The notes under the pieces are model-generated. The model worked only from the letters and a program-made list of their open reading frames with translations. It was not told the origin of the DNA and ran no database searches. This document shows, in pieces, positions 58,627 to 64,000 of a stretch of DNA of 64,000 nt (position 1 is the first letter of the stretch; the number at the start of each line of letters is the position of its first letter). The stretch comes from JAJCYL01 sp963664285. Its GTDB lineage: Bacteria; Bacteroidota; Bacteroidia; Cytophagales; Cyclobacteriaceae. The DNA lies in contig CAXXNX010000019.1 in the NCBI GenBank assembly GCA_963664285.2, positions 1 through 64,000 on the forward strand. The letters are read 5' to 3'. The position numbers and the translations under genes are program-made.

Positions 58627-58740
58627 GTGCATAGTACTACAACTTATACTAAAGTCATCTGGACTTTAGTTATTGCCTTATTGCTGCCGCTGTTTATTTT
58701 TCATTTCATCACAGGGCACCTTTTCAGCGATGGATCATAA
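58627..58740 (+). CDS. Possible small membrane peptide (37 aa)
   Basis: A GTG at 58627 opens 37 codons with one hydrophobic helix (VIWTLVIALLLPLFIFHFIT). A second 37-codon frame from the ATG at 58731 overlaps its end and reads MDHNSKNYKFWQYWDAENPT. The two could be one gene with a frameshift. Neither is recognised. They lie between recA and the convergent EF-hand gene. Confidence 0.25.
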   Translation: MHSTTTYTKVIWTLVIALLLPLFIFHFITGHLFSDGS

Positions 58741-58855
58741 TTCTAAGAACTATAAGTTTTGGCAATATTGGGATGCTGAAAATCCCACAGCCTGGCCCGA
58801 TTTATCCTATTATGGCATTGATTATAATGATACAAAGTTTTGAATCAAATATGAT

Positions 58856-59416
58856 CTACTGTTTTGTCAAATCACCAAATAACCAATTGCCATTAGCATT
58901 TACATCATCACTTCTAAGAAATTCCTGGACGGCGGTAACCAACTCTTCGCGGGTAATGTGACCATCATTGTTCAGATCCAACTTGCGAAAACAACTTGAA
59001 GTGGAGCGTACTTCTACTCTGAAAGAAACGAAAATATCAAGGAATTCCCGGTCTGAAATTAGACCATCACCATCTGAATCAAAAAGGAGAAATAACCCAT
59101 TAACCACTGCATTGATGTAGTTATCATACCAAACGTCATCACAATTGACTATTTGATCATCTGCAAACTCCAACCACTCTTCGATGGAACATTTATCCTG
59201 GCGATTCCTGTCATTATACTCACGTATGTCCATCCAGAGTTTTTCGCTAGCTTCATCTATTTGTCTGAAGACTATAGTGTCTAATTCTATGCCCTGCATA
59301 ATGCAAAGATTCTCCCCTATGGCTTTGAAATCATCTGCATAGATATAACCGTCTCTATCAAGGTCCAGTAATGAGAAAAATAGTTTTTGTTTTTTTTCTT
59401 GTAAGGCCGTCAGCAT
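58856..59416 (-). CDS. EF-hand calcium-binding protein
   Basis: 186 residues without a signal peptide. Three canonical 12-residue loops are visible: DLDRDGYIYADD near residue 18, DSDGDGLISDRE in the middle and DLNNDGHITREE near the end. A fourth hand between the first two is degenerate. The size and four-hand layout resemble sarcoplasmic calcium-binding proteins and calexcitins; bacterial relatives are thought to buffer or sense calcium. The start MLTALQEKKQKLFFSLLDLD places the first helix directly before the loop. Single gene, convergent with recA. Confidence 0.85.
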   Translation of the reverse strand: MLTALQEKKQKLFFSLLDLDRDGYIYADDFKAIGENLCIMQGIELDTIVFRQIDEASEKLWMDIREYNDRNRQDKCSIEEWLEFADDQIVNCDDVWYDNYINAVVNGLFLLFDSDGDGLISDREFLDIFVSFRVEVRSTSSCFRKLDLNNDGHITREELVTAVQEFLRSDDVNANGNWLFGDLTKQ

Positions 59417-60018
59417 CGTCTAGTCTTGCGGGGTCTAAAATTGAGTAAAATTCGTCAGGATAAAAAGGGTTCTTAGACGAAGCCAAATCCAATCATTAAC
59501 GTTTGGTTAAAATCAAATGACAATAATTAACAGCTAGTGATCTTAAACCTTTTGATATTGGAGGTGTCTTTAGTATGATGAAAAATAAGCATGACCGGCG
59601 CAACGCCATCCAAGAGAATAAATATTTTTATGAAATTCTATGTGTCCGATGAAATCAGTTTAAACACATGAAATTAAAGATGAATAATATTGTAAGCTCA
59701 CTATACCAGACCAAACCAAAACCGGTAATTTTGATTATTGTTGGAATTCTAGTTAGCCTCGTTATTCTTTTTGAGGATCAAGTACTTGCCATTCTACAGT
59801 AATGTTGTAGCATTGATTTTTGAAGTGGCGTAAAACAACAACTCCCTTCCTATTACAATTTCAAAATTTGGCGTTAGCAGGTTCAATATTGAACACCAGT
59901 GTATTAATACCGTACACTAACACTACATCATAAGATTATATCACTTTGATCACCAGATAGTTACGCTTTGGCATATATCTTGACAACCCATCGTACCATA
60001 TATATGAACTGATTGAAG
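59417..60018. other. 600-bp spacer; one possible 44-aa membrane peptide
   Basis: The only plausible frame is 59668-59802 on the plus strand (MKLKMNNIVSSLYQTKPKPV followed by the hydrophobic ILIIVGILVSLVILF). It is too short to judge. The rest shows no gene, RNA or strong hairpin. The stretch probably holds the promoters for the divergent EF-hand and TolC genes. Confidence 0.35.
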
Positions 60019-61371
60019 ATGAGACGATCAACCATTACTGTCTTAGGAATAATTGTAGCGCTTCTTTTATTCGCAGAAATAGGCAGAGCCCAGGAAATCA
60101 TTACATTGGAACAAGCCATCGATGTTGCCTTAGAGAATAATATCGGTTTGAAAAGGGCCAAAAACAATGCCTTGATAGCCAAAGCAAATAAATTCCAGGC
60201 ATTAATGAATTATTTACCCAGCGTGACAGCTGCCGCAAATTATGACTACTTTTTTGGAACATTTTTTGATACTAATGCAGCCAGGCAAATCTCCGCTACT
60301 ACCAATTCATCAAATCCCAGGTTTGATGTAATTGCTGTTTTATTTGGTGGATTTGCTAATACTTATAACCTAAAGCAGCGTAATGCCGATAAATTGGCTG
60401 CAAAAAATGATATTGAAGGGCAAAACGTACTGGTAAGATCTACAGTCTTATCATCATATTTAAATGTATTGATTGATAAAGAAAATATTAAGATCTCAGA
60501 GGACAGAATTCTACTATTGGAACGACAATTGGATCGTGAAATCAAAAGAGAATCAGTTGGCGTCGGAAACATGGAGATGGTCTATAACTTTCGTTCTCAA
60601 ACGGCCAATGAACGTCTAAATAGGATAAACTTCGAAAACCAATATCAAAGGGACTTATTGACGTTGACCCAGACTTTACAACTTGATCCAAACAATAATT
60701 ATGATGTTGAAACATATCAGATGTCTGATGGCGAAATACTTCTTGATATCGAAGAATTTGAACAGGTTCTAATTGCCAGTCTTGATTTCGCCCCTGATTT
60801 GAAAAGAGCTGAAGCCAATAATACTTCAGCTATTTATCAAATGAAGGCAGCCAAAGCGGCCCGTTATCCTAGTCTCAATTTCTTTGCCAGGATTGGATCC
60901 AACTATTCATCAAACGGAGCGCTTAATCCAGAAACAGGTCAGTTTGATGCGGATGCTTCATTTTTTGATCAGCTGGAATTCAATGAGTTTGAATACTTCA
61001 ACTTCACGTTAAATTTTCCAATATTCAACAGATGGCAAACCAATACCAATATCCAGGTGGCTAAGATCAACATGTTAAATAGTGAGTTAGATGTAAAGCA
61101 AGCTCACCAGGATATGACCAATACAGTACAAACTGTTTACCTCGACCTGGTGTCAGCTCAAAATACTTACCGAGCAGCTGAAGAAAATTTAATCGCACTT
61201 ACACAATCTTATAATTTCTCTACCAAAAGATATGAAACCGGTAACACTGACTTTTATACTTACATTGAAAGCCTCAACAACAAAAACAGGGCTGAGATCC
61301 AACTAGTCAATGCAAAGTACAGCATCATCTTCAGAAAAAAGATCCTCGATATTTATAAAGGTCTAAACTAG
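60019..61371 (+). CDS. TolC-family outer membrane efflux protein
   Basis: 450 residues from the ATG at 60019 (a TTG two codons earlier is in frame). The signal peptide is ITVLGIIVALLLFAEIGRAQ. Two homologous halves follow with the typical TolC start ITLEQAIDVALENNIGLKRA and long alpha-helical coiled-coil segments (VQTVYLDLVSAQNTYRAAEE). Trimeric TolC proteins form channels across the outer membrane for efflux pumps. No pump gene is present downstream, because an IS630 sits exactly in the stop codon (61369-61371). The stop TAG is formed by the target TA plus the first base of the IS. Confidence 0.88.
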   Translation: MRRSTITVLGIIVALLLFAEIGRAQEIITLEQAIDVALENNIGLKRAKNNALIAKANKFQALMNYLPSVTAAANYDYFFGTFFDTNAARQISATTNSSNPRFDVIAVLFGGFANTYNLKQRNADKLAAKNDIEGQNVLVRSTVLSSYLNVLIDKENIKISEDRILLLERQLDREIKRESVGVGNMEMVYNFRSQTANERLNRINFENQYQRDLLTLTQTLQLDPNNNYDVETYQMSDGEILLDIEEFEQVLIASLDFAPDLKRAEANNTSAIYQMKAAKAARYPSLNFFARIGSNYSSNGALNPETGQFDADASFFDQLEFNEFEYFNFTLNFPIFNRWQTNTNIQVAKINMLNSELDVKQAHQDMTNTVQTVYLDLVSAQNTYRAAEENLIALTQSYNFSTKRYETGNTDFYTYIESLNNKNRAEIQLVNAKYSIIFRKKILDIYKGLN

Positions 61372-62612
61372 TATATAGTTTCCTATATAGTATATCAATA
61401 ATAAAAGTTCTATCTTAGCAGTTGGACCAAAAATAGTGAACCCTATGCCATTTGAGAGTAAAAGAGCGAAAATATCATTTACGACAAAGGAACAGCAAAC
61501 ATTGGAGGTTATAAGTAAATCACGGGTTGAGGCCAAATCACGGGTTGAAAGGGCGAAAATGCTTCTTGGTTATTGGAAAGGGCAAAGCATCAATTCGATA
61601 GCAAAACAACTTGGCACGAATCGGCCAAAGGTTGAAAGGACTGTTGATAGGGCAATAGGATACGGTATACTGACCTCTCTGAACGACCTTCCCAGAAAAG
61701 GGGCAACCCCAAAGATCACCAATGAGGCCAGGGCATGGTTTTTATCGATAGCTTGCACAAAACCAAAAGACTTGGGCATGGCCTCAGAATTTTGGACCTA
61801 TAATGCATTGGCCAAGTATGTAAGGGGCAATTGCAAACAGGCGGGCCATCTTTCATTAGGCGAAATACAGAAAGGGACCGTTTCAAAGATACTGTCGAAA
61901 AGTGATGTAAAGCCCCACAAACTATCTTATTACCTAGAAAAGAAAGACCCTGACTTTGACCGAAAGATGTCCCAGGTATTGCATGTTTATAAAGAAGTGG
62001 CACTTTACAAAGCTAACAAACCGGAAGGATCAATGATTGCCATCTTGTCCTACGATGAAAAACCTGGAATGCAGGCGATAGAAAATACCGCCACTGACCT
62101 AAGCCCCATAGCAGGCAAGCACCCAAATTGGGGCAGGGACCATGAATATAAAAGACACGGTACAGTTTCGTTGTTGGCATCAATCGACTTGATTACCGGC
62201 AAGATATATGCACGGGTCGAGGATAGACATAGAAGTAGGGAATTTGTGGAATATTTGAAAGGGCTTGATGAACTCTACCCAGTCAGCTTTAAGATCAAGA
62301 TAATCTTAGATAATCATTCGGCCCATATTTCAAAAGAGACAAAAGCATTCCTGAAAACAGTGCCTAATAGGTTTGAATTTGTATTTACACCTGTACATGC
62401 TTCCTGGCTAAATCTTATTGAAGTCTTCTTTAGCAAAATGACCAGGAGCTTTTTAAGGGGGATCCGTGTAAAATCAAAGAAAGAGCTCAAAGACCGGATA
62501 TTGAAATACATTAATGAAATCAATGAAATGCCAACAATCTTTAAATGGAAGTGGAAAATGGAAGATTTAACTATCGCGTAATCATTGATATGTTAATTAA
62601 GAAACTTAATAC
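61371..62612 (+). mobile_element. IS630-family insertion sequence (about 1242 bp)
   Basis: The left end GTATATAGTTTC and the right end GAAACTTAATAC are near-inverted, flanked by TA on both sides (61369-61370 and 62613-62614), the target typical of IS630. Removing it plus one TA regenerates the tolC stop codon as TAG from the right flank. Confidence 0.75.
61445..62581 (+). CDS. IS630-family transposase
   Basis: 378 residues from the ATG at 61445. The N-terminal helix-turn-helix reads SINSIAKQLGTNRPKVERTV. The DDE domain shows AILSYDEKPGMQAI, KIKIILDNHSAHISKETKAF and FVFTPVHASWLNLIEVFFSK, the last holding the third acidic residue. Complete frame. Transposes by cut-and-paste into TA. Confidence 0.9.
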   Translation: MPFESKRAKISFTTKEQQTLEVISKSRVEAKSRVERAKMLLGYWKGQSINSIAKQLGTNRPKVERTVDRAIGYGILTSLNDLPRKGATPKITNEARAWFLSIACTKPKDLGMASEFWTYNALAKYVRGNCKQAGHLSLGEIQKGTVSKILSKSDVKPHKLSYYLEKKDPDFDRKMSQVLHVYKEVALYKANKPEGSMIAILSYDEKPGMQAIENTATDLSPIAGKHPNWGRDHEYKRHGTVSLLASIDLITGKIYARVEDRHRSREFVEYLKGLDELYPVSFKIKIILDNHSAHISKETKAFLKTVPNRFEFVFTPVHASWLNLIEVFFSKMTRSFLRGIRVKSKKELKDRILKYINEINEMPTIFKWKWKMEDLTIA

Positions 62613-62614
62613 TA

Positions 62615-62988
62615 GAAATAATACGCCCACAACTCTTGCGGTCTTTTTGGTTGGTTTCATTTTTTAATTGGATTAGAGTTTTTGTTCTTAAGAATGTTCG
62701 CCTTATATCTGGATTTGTTACAATAAATATTTTAATTTGTATATAACGATTGCAGCAAAAAAGCGTTTTAATGATTTTTACTTTTCTTGTTGTGTGTAGT
62801 TTTGCTTGCTTATTATACTCAATTAATATATTTTCTCAAGTCGTTCAATTCCTTTTAGTTTTACCTCTCCTAATGGGAATTGGGAACCCATTATTTTTTA
62901 CTTCTTGATAGACTTTTAATTTTGCTAAGGACGAGCACCAAAATGAAGTCCAATTAAGCTGAGAATTGAAATAGGGTTTTGAATAAAG
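62615..62988. other. AT-rich spacer without a supported gene
   Basis: The stretch between the IS630 and the foldback element has many stops on both strands. A weak inverted repeat, TAATGGG/CCCATTA, lies near 62871-62894. Nothing else is recognisable. Confidence 0.45.
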
Positions 62989-63078
62989 AGCTGAGATCAA
63001 CTAATAAGTGCAATTGAAGGTGAAAAAGCTTTTAAGGGCTTTTTCACCTTCAATTGCACTTATTAGTTGATCTCAGCT
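62989..63078. repeat. 90-bp perfect foldback matching the IS30 left end
   Basis: Two 41-base arms (62989-63029 and 63038-63078) are exact reverse complements around an 8-base loop (TTTTAAGG). Each arm carries GCTGAGATCAACTAATAAG and the TGCAATTGAAGG hairpin sequence of the left end of the IS30 copies at 20539 and 30382. It has no coding capacity. It lies 35 bases after the pdxA stop and might also end pdxA transcription. Confidence 0.85.
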
Positions 63079-63112
63079 TTGGCTAAACAGACATAATGTC
63101 CATTTATACGCC

Positions 63113-64000
63113 TTATAGCAAATGATCTAAATGTAGTTGTTTTCTCACTTTCAAGATATCTACAGCGAGCATCACTGCCCTTCTCATCGACCCTTCGTCC
63201 GCCACTCCTTTTCCCGCCAGATCGTAGGCTGTACCATGGTCGGGGGAGGTTCGAACCACCGGCAGCCCTGCAGTGAAATTGACACCATTTTGAAAGGCAA
63301 TAGTTTTAAAGGGAATCAGACCCTGATCATGATACATAGCCATAATTCCGTCGTACTTTCGGTATTGTAGTGATCCGAAAAATCCATCGGCTGGGAAGGG
63401 CCCGAAAACGAGCTTACCTTTCGATTTCAATTCTTCGATAACAGGAGCGATCACTCGCTCCTCTTCATTTCCAAATAACCCGTCATCCCCGGCATGCGGA
63501 TTTAAGCCCAGTACCGCTATTTTGGGTTTATTTATCCCAAAATCTTTTTTCAGGGACTTCTCCATCACTTTCAATTTCTTTGTGATTCGATTTTTTGTGA
63601 TCTTGTCCGCAACATTTTTTAATGGGATATGACCGGTTATTACACCTACTCTAAGTTCCTCACTTACAAGCATCATCAAAGTGTCCTTCACTTCAAAATA
63701 GTCCGCGAAAAATTCTGTATGTCCGGGGTAATTGAATGTCTCACTTTGAATATTTTTTTTATTAATAGGAGCGGTAACTATGGCCTGAAGTTTACCTGAT
63801 TTCAAATCTTCAGTAGCATGCTTCAATGAAATTGCTGCATATTTTCCTCCACTATCCGTAACCACACCGGACTGGATCTCAATTGTTTCATCCCAACAAT
63901 TCAAAACATTAACCTTCCTTGGGTTTATTTCGTCAAAATTCTTAGCCTGATGATAATTAAACTTATCCAGATCAAGGGATTTTCGATAAAATGAAATTGC
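63113..64000 (-). CDS. pdxA: 4-hydroxythreonine-4-phosphate dehydrogenase (runs off the right edge)
   Basis: The frame is open from the window edge, so the N-terminus is missing; a TTG at 63904 is in frame but internal. PdxA motifs are visible: AIVTAPINKKNIQ, YPGHTEFFADYF with metal-binding His, VAVLGLNPHAGDDGLFGNEE-like IAVLGLNPHAGDDGLFG, MYHDQGLIPFKTIAF and RTSPDHGTAYDLAGKG. It oxidises 4-phosphohydroxythreonine in pyridoxal phosphate synthesis. The foldback repeat lies just downstream. Confidence 0.92.
   Translation of the reverse strand, partial: AISFYRKSLDLDKFNYHQAKNFDEINPRKVNVLNCWDETIEIQSGVVTDSGGKYAAISLKHATEDLKSGKLQAIVTAPINKKNIQSETFNYPGHTEFFADYFEVKDTLMMLVSEELRVGVITGHIPLKNVADKITKNRITKKLKVMEKSLKKDFGINKPKIAVLGLNPHAGDDGLFGNEEERVIAPVIEELKSKGKLVFGPFPADGFFGSLQYRKYDGIMAMYHDQGLIPFKTIAFQNGVNFTAGLPVVRTSPDHGTAYDLAGKGVADEGSMRRAVMLAVDILKVRKQLHLDHLL

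Noticed and set aside
63241..63260. GGTTCGAACC, resembling a tRNA T-loop
   Set aside because: It lies inside conserved pdxA coding sequence and no cloverleaf can be drawn around it.
1..64000. CRISPR arrays, rRNA and tRNA genes
   Set aside because: No regularly spaced short repeats and no RNA gene signatures were seen in any spacer; the only long repeats are insertion sequences and gene ends.

Overview
The window comes from a member of the Bacteroidota, most likely a marine-type Cytophagales bacterium. The support is gene content: rpmB-rpmG-DUF4295-ftsY, a DUF2723 protein, the DUF6452/DUF6048 pair, DUF5723 and LytTR regulators. Two promoters also fit the Bacteroidota pattern TTTG/TTG-N20-TAnnTTTG. 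The genus cannot be fixed from the sequence alone. No rRNA, tRNA or CRISPR array was recognised.

Positions 1-14500 are a decayed defence-type island. From left to right it holds two uncharacterised genes, an AbiEi/AbiEii-type toxin-antitoxin pair, a Schlafen-like AlbA_2 ATPase gene split by an IS1380 element, a large RecB-like nuclease/UPF1-like helicase gene (TM0106 family) broken by frameshifts and a second IS1380 copy, a coiled-coil nuclease-like gene, an HNH gene with a membrane tail cut off by a stop codon, and an XRE-ImmA/PIN-domain pair. The last ~50 bp of the helicase gene occurs three times in the same orientation (718-816, 2658-2735, 6005-6095). These copies frame the toxin-antitoxin and AlbA_2 modules, which suggests an insertion hotspot at the 3' end of the helicase gene.

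Positions 14500-34500 are a graveyard of insertion sequences: IS1595, two more IS1380 copies, two IS30 copies and two ISNCY-like copies. The polyphosphate kinase gene (18918-23922) is broken by an IS30 and an ISNCY-like element, has an IS1380 just upstream, and carries several indels. A secreted protein gene upstream of a DUF5723 gene is also broken. Intact panB, aroF and kdsC-like genes sit between these elements. At several sites, removing the IS and one target duplication restores an open frame exactly, so the insertions are recent and precise.

Positions 34500-64000 are ordinary chromosome: ribosomal proteins L28 and L33, ftsY, envelope proteins, the rpsP-rimM-trmD cluster, the 2-oxoglutarate dehydrogenase operon (sucA-sucB-lpd), pepA, an esterase, an acyl-CoA dehydrogenase, a glycosyltransferase, recA, an EF-hand protein, a TolC-type porin with an IS630 landed in its stop codon, and the start-less end of pdxA.

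Many genes carry single-base frameshifts, often in homopolymers (sucA, lpd, rpsP, a LytTR regulator, the IS1595 transposase). In housekeeping genes these look more like assembly errors than real loss. In the helicase and ppk genes, the density of lesions and the IS insertions argue for real decay.
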